Shown one piece after another: positions 28,536 to 37,146 of a stretch of DNA of 64,000 nt. A model generated the notes under the pieces. The model was not told the origin of the DNA. It worked only from the letters and a program-made list of their open reading frames with translations, and ran no database searches. Each line of letters starts with the position of its first letter. Within the stretch, counting starts at the first letter, position 1. Made by a program: the position numbers and the translations under genes. This DNA comes from Actinomyces qiguomingii (GTDB lineage: Bacteria; Actinomycetota; Actinomycetes; Actinomycetales; Actinomycetaceae): NCBI RefSeq assembly GCF_004102025.1, contig NZ_CP025228.1, positions 1 through 64,000 of the forward strand. Direction: 5' to 3'.

Positions 28536-29239
28536 CCGTTGGCCCCTGCACTCTGCGTGCCGTCCCAGAACATGATCCGGGTGCGTCCGATGGTGAGCGT
28601 GTTGCCGTCCAGGAGGGTGGCGGCGTCGACCCGGTGACCCTCCACGAAGGTGCCGTTGGTGGATCCCAGGTCTGTGGCGATCGCATGGCCCTGCGTGAGC
28701 CGGATCTCCAGGTGGCGGCGGGAGACACCGGAGTCGTCCACGATGATGTCGGCCTCGCTGCCGCGGCCCACGACGGTGACCGGGCCGGTGAGTAGGTAGC
28801 GCTGCCCGTCGATGTCCAGGATGGGGTGCGCGGGTGTGGCGGTGGCGGCGGCGGCCGGGGCCGCGGCACCACGGCGAGTGGAGGAGTCGATCTCTATGGT
28901 GGGTGGCGTCAGGGACTCATCGGGTATGAATGAGACGTCCACCGGGCCGACGAATGAGTAGCCCTGCTCGCCGGCGTGAGTGGTGGCGACCTCCTCCATC
29001 TGCCGGACCATTTCGTCCAGGCCCCAGGTGTTCAGGCGCTCGACGTCGCTGGGAGACAGGTGGATGCGGAAGATGTTGGGCACTACGGAGCGATCGCGTG
29101 CGAATGAGGCGGCGCGCTTATCCATCGTCTCACGCAGTTTTGAGGCGATCTCGATGGGCTCGACGTCATCGGAGAACCGGGACATGGCCCGATTGGCGAC
29201 ACTGCCGACGCCTTTCTCGAACTTGTCCAGGAGACCCAT
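28532..29239 (-). CDS. fhaA: DUF3662 and FHA domain protein FhaA
   Basis: First gene of the seven-gene kinase operon. The 235-aa product has an N-terminal DUF3662 domain (MGLLDKFEKGVGSVANRAMS at the start), an Ala-rich linker and a C-terminal FHA domain (VVGRGSEADII, SRRHLEIR, LGSTNGTFVEG). In M. tuberculosis the homologue binds the pseudokinase MviN to limit peptidoglycan precursor export. The next gene overlaps by 4 nt. Confidence 0.92.
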   Translation of the reverse strand: MGLLDKFEKGVGSVANRAMSRFSDDVEPIEIASKLRETMDKRAASFARDRSVVPNIFRIHLSPSDVERLNTWGLDEMVRQMEEVATTHAGEQGYSFVGPVDVSFIPDESLTPPTIEIDSSTRRGAAAPAAAATATPAHPILDIDGQRYLLTGPVTVVGRGSEADIIVDDSGVSRRHLEIRLTQGHAIATDLGSTNGTFVEGHRVDAATLLDGNTLTIGRTRIMFWDGTQSAGANG

Positions 29240-29666
29240 GGACTACCTCCCCGTGTGTTCTACAGCGGCCGCGACGTCGCCGCGGCCGTCCATGCGGCGG
29301 GCGGACGCCCGACGCGCGGCCTGATCCGGTCACGATACTGGGGTTGCCCGAAGGCCGAGAGCATATGGGCAGGAATCCAGACGTGACTACGGCCAATCGT
29401 AACGGCTGATACCCGCGCTGAGGGCAGGCCAGTACGACAACCGTGTTGCGATCGGGATGGTGGGAGGTGTGGGGGCGGGTGCGGCGTGGTCGGGAGTGCA
29501 GTCCAGGTGGCGGTGGGCGCACGATGCCGTTTCGATGCTTGGTGGCATGGAGGCTTGGTGACTCGGTAACCGGCGGCCGAGCGCGGGTGAGCTGTTTCAC
29601 GGCTGTGGGCGGCCGTCGGGATTGGACGGGAGCGTCCGTGAGCCGATACGATCAGAGCACTTCGAC
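29240..29666. other. intergenic region upstream of the fhaA operon
   Basis: This 427-nt stretch must hold the promoter of the fhaA-pknB operon on the minus strand and the tRNA-Leu promoter on the plus strand. No confident -10/-35 pair, hairpin or gene is visible. Confidence 0.5.
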
Positions 29667-29753
29667 GCGCGAGTGGCGGAATTGGTAGACGCGCACGGTT
29701 CAGGTCCGTGTGATCTTGCGATCATGGGGGTTCGAGTCCCCCCCCGCGCACCA
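29667..29753 (+). tRNA. tRNA-Leu (CAG)
   Basis: Class II tRNA with a long variable arm (TGATCTTGCGATCA). Anticodon CAG is at 29701-29703 in loop TTCAGGT. T arm is GGGGGTTCGAGTCCCCC and the 3' CCA is encoded (29751-29753). The acceptor stem GCGCGAG has one A-C mismatch. Confidence 0.95.
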
Positions 29754-29757
29754 GGGA

Positions 29758-29788
29758 GGGCCCGGACCGGTTCAACCGGCCCGGGCCC
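29758..29788 (+). terminator. intrinsic terminator of tRNA-Leu
   Basis: GGGCCCGGACCGG (29758-29770) pairs with CCGGCCCGGGCCC (29776-29788) with one mismatch and a TTCAA loop, followed by TTGT. Confidence 0.8.
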
Positions 29789-30028
29789 TTGTCATACTCA
29801 ACCCCGCGTACCTCCAAAACGGGAGTTATCGGAGGTTATCGGCGCGAGCGTGGTGTTTAAGACCGGAGTGGTTTGTCGGGTGTGACGGATCGGGCGGAGC
29901 TGCGCTGGTGGGCAGTGTGTCGCGAGTCGGTGCGTCAACGGGCAGCTGGTGCCGGCAGGCCCTCCGCCCGCGCTGATCGTGTTCTGACACTCCGCATGTT
30001 CACCCGCGGATGCCAAGCACCGGTCCGG

Positions 30029-30115
30029 GTTAACCTCTCAGACCACGCTAGCTCCGACTTTGCCGCACTACACCAACCAAAACTCCGATCTTGAGCAACA
30101 CGCTCACGCCGATAA
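30029..30115. repeat. ~90-nt intergenic repeat, copy 2
   Basis: Matches 15019-15105 (GTTAACCTCTCAGA, CCGACTTTGCCGCAC, CCAACCAAAAC). The rest of 29789-30152 holds nothing recognisable. Confidence 0.6.
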
Positions 30116-30152
30116 CTCTTCAAAACGCCTACGTGAGACGGATAGTCGTATG

Positions 30153-30650
30153 TCAGGTGACATCTGGGTGCTGGCCTCGCGCACTGGAAGTGATCCGTGC
30201 GTGGGTGCCGATGGCCGCGAGCATGCGGGCCAGCGCTGCCCCCACCCAGGCGCCAGCGCTGTTCTGAAGGACATTGGTGAATGATGGGCGGCGGTCCAGG
30301 TCGGGCAGTGCCCACTGCGCAAACTCAGCCCCCAGGCCTATGGCGCATCCCGCCACGGCCCACGCCCACCACGGCGCTCGTGGCCACCCCAGGGTGGCCA
30401 GGAATGTGAGCGGCGCGAGCATGATCAGGTTCAGCAACACATCCTTGCTGCGAAGCGTCAGGAACCACGGTCCCAGACCGTCTTTGAAGGCGGAAACCTC
30501 CGCCCCGGAGGGCCACAGCACGGCGACCAGTACGACGCCGAAGTAGAGCGCGGCCAGGGCGCGGGCGGCGCTGCTTGTCCTTGTTACGCCACCAGGCACG
30601 GCGTGGCGTTCGATATCGGCGGGGCCCAGGGGCTCTTCAGGGGCGGGCAC
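30153..30650 (-). CDS. VanZ-like family membrane protein
   Basis: A 165-aa membrane protein with four hydrophobic segments and the VanZ-like pattern DVLLNLIMLAPLTFLATLGW ... GLGAEFAQWALPDLDRRPS ... FTNVLQNSAGAWVG. The start at 30650 gives a 25-residue charged N-terminus; a later GTG could also serve. VanZ proteins are associated with teicoplanin tolerance in enterococci, but most family members are of unknown function. No neighbouring resistance genes are present. Confidence 0.75.
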   Translation of the reverse strand: MPAPEEPLGPADIERHAVPGGVTRTSSAARALAALYFGVVLVAVLWPSGAEVSAFKDGLGPWFLTLRSKDVLLNLIMLAPLTFLATLGWPRAPWWAWAVAGCAIGLGAEFAQWALPDLDRRPSFTNVLQNSAGAWVGAALARMLAAIGTHARITSSARGQHPDVT

Positions 30651-31222
30651 GGCGGAATCCTCGGTTAGCGAAGCCGGCGACGTCGTCGAGGGGAAGCGTG
30701 GTTGGGACGGGGTTAGTCGCGTCGGTCACGTGGCGGATCGTAGTGGCGGTGGGCGGGACTGGATGTGAGTGTCGCGATGCAAGGAGGCAACGCGGTCTAG
30801 TTACCCCGGACTCCTGGAGGCGGACTGCGTTCTCCTGAGAAGCGCACCCTTCGCAATTGAGGCGGGTCCCCCGGGCGCGTCCGCTGATCGACGAGGTTGA
30901 CTACTCACACCGTCAAGGGGCTCCGCGTATTTGGCGCTGTGGTGCCGGAGGTCGTCATCTCGCGGCGTGGCGAAGGCGATGGAGTGGGTGGGCTACGCGT
31001 TCGGGCTTGGGCCCGACGGTCCCGCGGACCCGACAGTGAATCCATCCATTGCGCCCTATAGCTGCCTGCTGCGCCACTGCGTAATTCAAGCCTTCAACCG
31101 GCGTAGAAGACACTGCAGCGCAGTACGGGCCTTCGGTCCGCTCTTGCGCAGACGGCTGTGGCCGAAAGGCACCAGGGCCAGGGTCAAGGTTGACGCCGTC
31201 CCCGAACTCCAGGGCGCCAAGC
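30651..31222. other. gene-free stretch between vanZ-like gene and CRISPR array
   Basis: About 570 nt with no credible coding frame; short frames here lack ribosome binding sites and family features. On the trailer side of the CRISPR array, no cas gene or remnant is recognisable. Confidence 0.5.
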
Positions 31223-31692
31223 GCCTCAGTGCACCTGGAGGTGCGAGGTGCTTTCTGACTCGCGCGGCAAGATGCGCCACACCGACGGCTACATGTCTTA
31301 ATGCACCTGGAGGTGCGAGGTGCTTCCTGACTTGCCGCCGCCGTGGCAAACGTCCTGCCGCCCGCGTCTCAATGCACCTGGAGGTGCGAGGTGCTTCCTG
31401 ACGCTTTCACTGAACCGGCAGTAATCCGGGACAAGACGTCTCAATGCACCTGGAGGTGCGAGGTGCTTCCTGACGTTCTCCGACCGGCAGTCCGAGATCA
31501 GTCTCGCCGGTCTCAATGCACCTGGAGGTGCGAGGTGCTTCCTGACACGTCGAGTACCAAGCTTGCGTAGAGGCGCGGGACGTCTCAATGCACCTGGAGG
31601 TGCGAGGTGCTTCCTGACTTTTTTGACGTCGAAGCTACTATCTACCAGATGGCGCGTCTCAATGCACCTGGAGGTGCGAGGTGCTTCCTGAC
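31223..31692 (-). CRISPR. CRISPR array, seven 37-nt repeats, no cas genes nearby
   Basis: Repeats start at 31223, 31295, 31366, 31438, 31510, 31582 and 31656; spacers are 35, 34, 35, 35, 35 and 37 nt and all different. On the + strand the repeat begins GTCTCAATGCACCTGGAGGT and ends GCGAGGTGCTTCCTGAC. It contains the palindrome GCACCTGGAGGTGC. The leftmost repeat has three changes and the next one change, so the left is the old (trailer) end. Read on the minus strand the repeat ends ATTGAGAC, which resembles the 8-nt 5' tag of many type I/III crRNAs. Both facts favour minus-strand transcription from a leader right of 31692. Confidence 0.93.
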
Positions 31693-31830
31693 CCCTGCCT
31701 CTGGAAACCGCGTCATTCCGCCACTTCCAGAGGCCAGATCGCCACCGACCCCGCAAGCACCCCACGGAACCGACTGGCACCAGGGCAAAACTACCACCTT
31801 TCGTTGAAAACAAGCCAAGCGCCACCGACA
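31693..31830 (-). promoter_or_regulatory. probable CRISPR leader
   Basis: By the polarity of repeat decay the leader should lie here. It contains an inverted repeat CCTCTGGAA (31698-31706) and TTCCAGAGG (31725-31733) right beside the newest repeat, and a comparatively A/T-rich patch around 31785-31815. No promoter can be assigned with confidence. Confidence 0.45.
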
Positions 31831-31924
31831 CCCCCTTGGACCCCTCCAGCCACCAACTTTCAACGAAGTCATGCGGAAAAGTCGGGGTCAAAACGCACCA
31901 AACTTTGTACCGTAGACCAAATCG

Positions 31925-32108
31925 CAACCTCACCGCCACACCCCACCAACCACGCGCGCCCCACCAGCACCACGCGCCACACACCCGGACACCACCCACC
32001 TACACCCAGCCAACACCACCGACCACCCGGACACTGAACTGCACCCAACCAGCACCACCGACCACCAACGCCCCTGGCAAGCACCACCTCGAACACCCAC
32101 CAACCCCG
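31925..32108. repeat. C/A-rich, G-poor tract
   Basis: About 180 nt of irregular CCACC, ACCAC and CACCAAC units with strong strand asymmetry. No coding frame is credible. Between the CRISPR leader and repeat copy B. Confidence 0.6.
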
Positions 32109-32115
32109 CCGGGAC

Positions 32116-32208
32116 CTCTACTACGCCACTTCACCGTTGAGTACGCCACTTAGGACTCTGCTGAACGGTCCAGAGCCCTTCAACAAACACCTAAGTGGCG
32201 TAGTAGAG
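32116..32208. repeat. inverted repeat with two competing left arms
   Basis: CTCTACTACGCCACTT (32116-32131) is perfectly complementary to AAGTGGCGTAGTAGAG (32193-32208). A second left arm, TACGCCACTTAG (32142-32153), can pair with CTAAGTGGCGTA (32191-32202), which overlaps the same right arm. The structure is therefore bistable on paper. Confidence 0.6.
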
Positions 32209-32255
32209 CCCGAACCGGAGTAGTAAACCCACCGACCCCGGCCCCGGCCCCAACA

Positions 32256-33019
32256 CGGCTCTTCCAGTTGGAGGGTGCCGGCGGTGGTGTGTGTGGACCC
32301 AGGCGGCTACCGGCCGCGTACTTGGACCGCGTTACTGCGCATGGACCGCGCTTTTGCGGTTGGACCGTCTGAGAGTGCGTTTCAGGTGGTCCAACGGCAG
32401 CCAGAGGGTCCATCCGCAGCCAGGCGGTCCAACGGCAGCCAGACGGTCCAACCGCAGCTGGGTGGTCCAACGGCAGCTGGGTGGTCCGGGTGCGGGGGCG
32501 CTGATTCAGACCGGTGCGGTTGCCCTGGACGCCGGCGCACCCGCGGTCAACAGTCAAGATGCCGCAGGCCGCGAACGTGGTCAGCAGCTGGCCCGGCCGA
32601 GCCGCGCGCCTGACCGAGCCGCGCGCCTGGCCGAGCCGCGTGCCCGGCTGATCTGCGCGCCCGGCTGGGCCGCGGGCCAGGTTCATCGCCAAAGGTGTCC
32701 CAGCCGATCTGACAAGGGGGCCGGCCGGCAACCAGACGCCCTGGCCTGCCTATCACACCAGGGCGGAAGGCAGGAGCCTGGGAGTCAAAGTGTCCAGGTT
32801 CGGCACAAACACCCCACCCCTCCCAGCACACACCCTCAAATTCATTAGAACCATGCGGCTGTAGTGGGCGGCGCCGGGCGGGAGATCCTTCTTTGTGCCG
32901 ATTCTGGACACTTCCCCCGGGTCCGCCAGCCCCACCAACCGAACTCGATCGTCATATCTACCGAACTCGATGGTTATTTCGACCGAACTCGGCGAGCACG
33001 GGTCAAACTGGAAGAGCCG
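32256..33019. repeat. composite repeat element, copy B (inverted relative to A)
   Basis: Bounded by CGGCTCTTCCAGTT (32256-32269) and AACTGGAAGAGCCGG (33005-33019). The right portion (32890-32994) is the family end: TTCTGGACACTTCCCCC, CCAACCGAACTCGATCGTC and ATATCTACCGAACTCGATGG. The left portion carries the GGTCCAAC repeats. Between 32386 and 32490 about five 20-nt units of the type GGTCCAACGGCAGCCAGA lie in tandem. Frames inside are not genes. Confidence 0.75.
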
Positions 33020-33094
33020 GCAGACCACAAACGCGCATAGCGGCAGAACTACACATCCGAACCACAAACACGAAGAGCCCCTTAACCTGGCCCC

Positions 33095-34681
33095 GTGCCA
33101 GACTTCCTCGCCTCCGCCGTTGACGTGCTCGCCTCCGCGCCGATCCTGACCGTCTTCCTGGTGATCGGGGTGGGCACCGCCGTCGGGCAGATCCCCTTCG
33201 GACCGATCCGCTTCGGGGCTGCCGGGGCACTGTTCGTAGGCCTGGCCGTCGGCGCCCTGGACCCGCGCCTGGGGGAGAACCTCACCCTGCTGCGCAGCCT
33301 GGGCCTGGGGCTGTTCTGCTACACCGTCGGCATCGGCGCCGGCAACACCTTCTTCCGCAACCTGCGCCGACACCTGCCCCTCATGGCCCTATGCGTGCTG
33401 GCGCTCGTGCTCGCCGGGGGCGCCGGGGCGGTGTACGCCCACCTGACCGGCATCAGCCCGGCCATGGACGCCGGCGCCTACGCGGGCGCCCTGACCAGTC
33501 CGGTGCTGGACTCCGCAATCGAGGCCGCCGGCAACCAGGAACCCGCCGTCGGCTACGCCCTGGCCTACCCGGTCGGCGTCGCCGTCGCCATCCTCATCGT
33601 CGCCCTGGTCATTGGCCGCGAGTGGCCGGGCCGGCGCGATCCCCGGCCGGCGTCGGCCGATGGCCTGGCCGCCACCAGCGTGCTGCTGCTGCGCACCGTC
33701 GCCCTGAGCGAGCTGGAGGCCTTCCAACGCAACCGCATCCGCATCTCCTACCTGGAGCGTGACGGCGCCACGCGGGTGATCTCCCCCGATGAGGAACTGC
33801 TGCCGGGGGACAAGGTGGTTATTGTCGGCGCCCCGGCGGCCCTCGAGGACGCCATTCATGAGCTCGGCACCGGGTATGACCGTTGCCTGGCCAAGGACCG
33901 CACCGTCGTCGACTACCGGCGCCTGACCGTCTCCTCCACCCGTGTGGCCGGGCGCACCATCGGCGAGCTGGACATGCACGGCCGCTTCCAGGGTGTCATC
34001 ACCCGGGTGCGCCGCGGTGACCTGGACCTGCTCGCCAACGACGACCTGGTGCTCGAACTCGGCGACCGGGTGCTGGCCGTGGTCCCCTCCGGGGATCTGG
34101 AGCGGGCCGCCGATTACTTCGGCGACTCGGAGAAGTCCATCGCCCAGATTGACGCCTTCTCCGTAGGGGTCGGCATGGCACTGGGGGCGCTGGCCGGGCT
34201 CGCTGCGATCCCGCTGCCTGGCGGCATCACCCTGCGGCTGGGGGTGGCGGCGGGGCCGCTTGTAGTCGGCATGGTGCTGGGCCGCCTGGGTCGCACCGGC
34301 CCATTCATCTGGCAGCTGCCCCACGCCGCCAACTCCACCATCCGCCAGCTGGGCCTGCTGTTCTTCCTGGCCGCGATCGGCCTGGCCTCCGGTCAGGACT
34401 TCGCCGCCTCCGCATTCTCGACGACGGGCCTGGCGGTGGGTGGCCTGGCCGCGCTCATCGTGGCGGTGAGCGCGGCGGTGCTGCTGACCGGCGCCCGCCG
34501 GGTGGGCCTGAGCGCACCCCGCGCCGCCGGCGGTCTGGCGGGGCTCGTGGGCCAGCCCGCCATCCTCGCCTTCGCCCTGTCCAAACGCGACGATGAACGG
34601 GTGGAGGCCGGCTATGCGACCCTGTTCGCGCTGGCGATCATCGTCAAGATCGTCATGGTGCAGGTGCTGGTGGTGGTGTAG
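33095..34681 (+). CDS. AspT/YidE-type permease with TrkA-C domain
   Basis: A 528-aa membrane protein of the aspartate:alanine exchanger/YidE-YbjL family. Two blocks of about five helices each (residues 10-185 and 350-528) flank a cytoplasmic TrkA-C (RCK_C) domain, seen around GDKVVIVGAPAALEDAIHEL and LGDRVLAVVPSGDL. The second block repeats family motifs such as GLASGQDFA. The GTG at 33095 has no clear ribosome binding site, so the start is provisional. The transported substrate cannot be deduced; it is probably an organic anion or amino acid. Confidence 0.85.
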   Translation: MPDFLASAVDVLASAPILTVFLVIGVGTAVGQIPFGPIRFGAAGALFVGLAVGALDPRLGENLTLLRSLGLGLFCYTVGIGAGNTFFRNLRRHLPLMALCVLALVLAGGAGAVYAHLTGISPAMDAGAYAGALTSPVLDSAIEAAGNQEPAVGYALAYPVGVAVAILIVALVIGREWPGRRDPRPASADGLAATSVLLLRTVALSELEAFQRNRIRISYLERDGATRVISPDEELLPGDKVVIVGAPAALEDAIHELGTGYDRCLAKDRTVVDYRRLTVSSTRVAGRTIGELDMHGRFQGVITRVRRGDLDLLANDDLVLELGDRVLAVVPSGDLERAADYFGDSEKSIAQIDAFSVGVGMALGALAGLAAIPLPGGITLRLGVAAGPLVVGMVLGRLGRTGPFIWQLPHAANSTIRQLGLLFFLAAIGLASGQDFAASAFSTTGLAVGGLAALIVAVSAAVLLTGARRVGLSAPRAAGGLAGLVGQPAILAFALSKRDDERVEAGYATLFALAIIVKIVMVQVLVVV

Positions 34682-34741
34682 CGGCCAATCGGGCCGGCGA
34701 CCCGGGCCGGCGCCGCCCGGTGCCGCCGGGATCACGGCGCC

Positions 34742-35506
34742 TCAGGCCAGCGCCGACAGCACCACCGCCGCGGAGCGGGCCGCCGCCTCCTCAGCGCCAA
34801 TGTGGAAATCCTGACCCGCTTCCGGCCCGCACAGGTCTGAAACACCGCGGATTGAAGCGAAGGGAATCCCGGCGGCATGCGCCACCTGCGCCAGGGCGGT
34901 GGACTCCATGTCCGTGCTGATCGCCTGCGGGAAGCGCTCGCGGGTGTCCTTCACATTCGCGGCGGTGACGAAGGAGCCGCCCGCGAGCATCTGGCCCGCA
35001 TGGATGCGGGCCGTACCCGACGCGGGCGTGGCGGCACGCAGGGCGCCTAAGACCGCCCCGGCACGTGCCACCAGGCCCGGATCGCCCGCGAAGGTGGCGG
35101 GCTGCCCCGGAGTCTGACCCGGGGCGTAACCGAAGGCGGTGGCGTCCACATCCATGTAGGCCAGGTCGGTGGACACGCACACGTCCCCCACCTCAACTTC
35201 CCGTCCCAGGCCGCCGGTGGTGCCGGCAGAGACGATGATCTGTGGATCCGCCTGCGTGAGCACAGTCGCCAGCGCGCTCGCGGATGCCACCAACCCGATG
35301 CCCGAACGCACCAGTAGCAGCTCGCGGCCCCCGCTCAGGGTCAACGGCCAGGCCTCGGCCCCTCCGGGTAGTTCCAGCGGGAGTGCGCCCTCGGACCGGG
35401 GCAGGTGTTCCAAGAAGGGCCGGGCCTCCTCCGGCATCGCCACCACGACCACGGCGGCCACCCGCCGCCGGACCGAATCCCCCGCATGACTCAGATTCGC
35501 GCTCAT
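34742..35506 (-). CDS. mtnN: 5'-methylthioadenosine/S-adenosylhomocysteine nucleosidase
   Basis: Cleaves S-adenosylhomocysteine and MTA to adenine plus S-ribosylhomocysteine or methylthioribose. The 254-aa product has the N-terminal VVVVAMPEEARPFLEHL, the TTGGLG loop, and the nucleoside-binding STDMESTALAQVAH with the catalytic Asp region SDLCGPEAGQDFH. It feeds LuxS, encoded on the same strand 170 nt upstream of its start. Its ATG overlaps the stop of a short upstream frame (ATGA, 35503-35506). Confidence 0.93.
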   Translation of the reverse strand: MSANLSHAGDSVRRRVAAVVVVAMPEEARPFLEHLPRSEGALPLELPGGAEAWPLTLSGGRELLLVRSGIGLVASASALATVLTQADPQIIVSAGTTGGLGREVEVGDVCVSTDLAYMDVDATAFGYAPGQTPGQPATFAGDPGLVARAGAVLGALRAATPASGTARIHAGQMLAGGSFVTAANVKDTRERFPQAISTDMESTALAQVAHAAGIPFASIRGVSDLCGPEAGQDFHIGAEEAAARSAAVVLSALA

Positions 35507-35622
35507 GCCCCGAGCTTAGGCTCCTGATCGGGCCAGTAGCCCAGGCGCTGCGCGATGGGACGGACCAACTTGTCAACCATGCCCGCAGGCCGGTCAATGT
35601 CAAAGTGGTCACCGATGGACAC
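35503..35622 (-). pseudogene. possible C-terminal gene remnant upstream of mtnN
   Basis: A 39-codon frame (GDHFDIDRPAGMVDKLVRPI then AQRLGYWPDQEP) ends in a TGA that overlaps the mtnN ATG, the overlap style seen throughout this genome. A TAA lies in frame just upstream. It looks like the tail of a lost or rearranged gene that was once co-translated with mtnN; a genuine small protein starting at GTG 35622 is the alternative. Family not recognised. Confidence 0.35.
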
Positions 35623-35674
35623 TGCCGGTTATGGGATCGCGGCCAGGTGGACTTAGGGCCCAGTGCGGAAGCAC

Positions 35675-36139
35675 TCAGGCGAATACGGTGTCCCACTGGT
35701 CGCGCCGGGCCAGGAAGCCTCGCACCGCCTCCTGGGCGTCCTCCAGGGAGTGATTAGCGCCCCAGCCGCACTGCACCTCATTGGCCGCGGGAACCTCAGT
35801 GGCATTGAGGATGTCCCGGAAGGTCGCCTCCAACAGCGGCAGGAAGTCCTCCGGCTCCAGGCCCAGCGTCAGCGCGTAAAAGCCTGTCTGGCAGCCCATC
35901 GGCCCCCAGTCGATGAGCCGGTCGGTGTGATTGCGCATGAGCTCGGCGGTCAGGTGCTCAATCGAGTGCACAGTCGGCATTTCCAGATGTTCCCGGTTGG
36001 GCTGGCACAAGCGCACGTCGTACTTGACCAGTTCGTCGCCGCCGGGCAGTCGCTTGCGGTCCGCGATGCGCACAAAGGGCGCAACCACCCTGGTGTGGTC
36101 AAGGTTGAAGGACTCTACGTTCATGCGCTGCCTGTCCAT
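35675..36139 (-). CDS. luxS: S-ribosylhomocysteine lyase LuxS
   Basis: Metalloenzyme that converts S-ribosylhomocysteine to homocysteine and DPD, the precursor of autoinducer-2. The 154-aa product has the metal-binding HSIEHL motif, the catalytic Cys in [10 protein letters not shown], and the second ligand Cys in [12 protein letters not shown]. The start may be 36139 or the Met five codons later ([11 protein letters not shown]). With mtnN it completes the two-step SAH recycling route. Confidence 0.97.
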   Translation of the reverse strand: MDRQRMNVESFNLDHTRVVAPFVRIADRKRLPGGDELVKYDVRLCQPNREHLEMPTVHSIEHLTAELMRNHTDRLIDWGPMGCQTGFYALTLGLEPEDFLPLLEATFRDILNATEVPAANEVQCGWGANHSLEDAQEAVRGFLARRDQWDTVFA

Positions 36140-36177
36140 GTCTTCACCCTAGCCGCATTTGGGGCCAGAATGGCTGT

Positions 36178-37047
36178 ATGAGCACACCTCTGGCCCGCAT
36201 CGTCGCCGGCCCCGCCACCGCCCCGACCCTCGTTCTGCTTCACGGCATCACCGGTTCCGCCGTCTCCCAGGCGGAGGCAATCGATCACTGGGTCGGCCGC
36301 GGCTACCGCGTCATCGCCGCCGACGCCCGCGGCCACGGCCTGTCCCCACGCTGGACACAGGCGGAACTGACCCGTGCCGGAGAAGTGCTCGTACAGGACG
36401 TGATCGACCTCCTGGAGGAAATGCGGTCCGGCCGCCCTGTTGCGCGCGATCGAGCCGAGATTCCCTCAGGGGGACAGGCGGTCCCCGCCGACGGTGTCGA
36501 CTCGTATCGCCCGGTGGTCGTGGGCCACTCCATGGGAGCGGCCACTGCCATGGTTGTGGCGGTGCGACGCCCGGAGTTGCTTGCGGGCCTCGTGTTGTTG
36601 GATCCAGCCCGCTATGGCACTCGCAGCCCCGAGGAGTTGCGCGCCCGCGGCGCCGCCCGCAAACGTGCCCGTGATGCCGAGCTCGCCAACCTTCCCGATG
36701 CGGTGGCCCGTGCCCTGGCTGATCCGGACATGCCCGCGGGCGAGGCCATCGCCGGTGTGTGGGCGAGCCAGCGGGTCGACACGGCACTGCTGGACACCGG
36801 CGTGGTCGCCCCGCCGGTGCCGTGGGAGGAAGCGATGGCCGCACTGCGAGTGCCTACGCTCCTGGTCACCGGAGACCGTCCCGGCTCGGCCCGTGTAGGT
36901 CCCGCCGGCCTGGACGTGCTTGCCCGCATCGCCAACCCGCATGTGGCCACCGCCCTGGTGCCGGGCGCGGGACATGATGTGCGGCGCACCCGCCCCGAAG
37001 GGTTCTGGGCGGCCGTGGACCTCTGGCTCAATCGGCTACTGGTTTGA
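36178..37047 (+). CDS. alpha/beta hydrolase
   Basis: A 289-aa alpha/beta-fold hydrolase. The oxyanion strand LVLLHGITGS, nucleophile elbow VVGHSMGAAT (Ser catalytic) and C-terminal catalytic His in VPGAGHDVRR are visible, with an acidic residue expected near LLVTGDRPGS. A cap region lies between residues 140 and 220. It is divergent from luxS with 38 nt between starts. The substrate is unknown. Confidence 0.88.
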   Translation: MSTPLARIVAGPATAPTLVLLHGITGSAVSQAEAIDHWVGRGYRVIAADARGHGLSPRWTQAELTRAGEVLVQDVIDLLEEMRSGRPVARDRAEIPSGGQAVPADGVDSYRPVVVGHSMGAATAMVVAVRRPELLAGLVLLDPARYGTRSPEELRARGAARKRARDAELANLPDAVARALADPDMPAGEAIAGVWASQRVDTALLDTGVVAPPVPWEEAMAALRVPTLLVTGDRPGSARVGPAGLDVLARIANPHVATALVPGAGHDVRRTRPEGFWAAVDLWLNRLLV

Positions 37048-37146
37048 TGCCGTATCCGCGGCGCTCGCGCCCTACATCACATAGCATTCCCCTATCCGGT
37101 ACAACGCCGGAATAGTCCAGACAATCGGGTGCCATTAGGAGGATCC

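Noticed and set aside
30153..30650. glycopeptide resistance determinant
   Set aside because: Only a VanZ-like protein is present, with no vanHAX-type genes; most family members are unrelated to resistance.
30857..31401. frames crossing the CRISPR array
   Set aside because: They translate the repeats (CTWRCEVLPD) and are not genes.
33095..34681. reading the permease as a potassium channel protein because of its TrkA-C domain
   Set aside because: The two flanking multi-helix blocks fit the AspT/YidE family, in which an internal RCK_C domain is normal.
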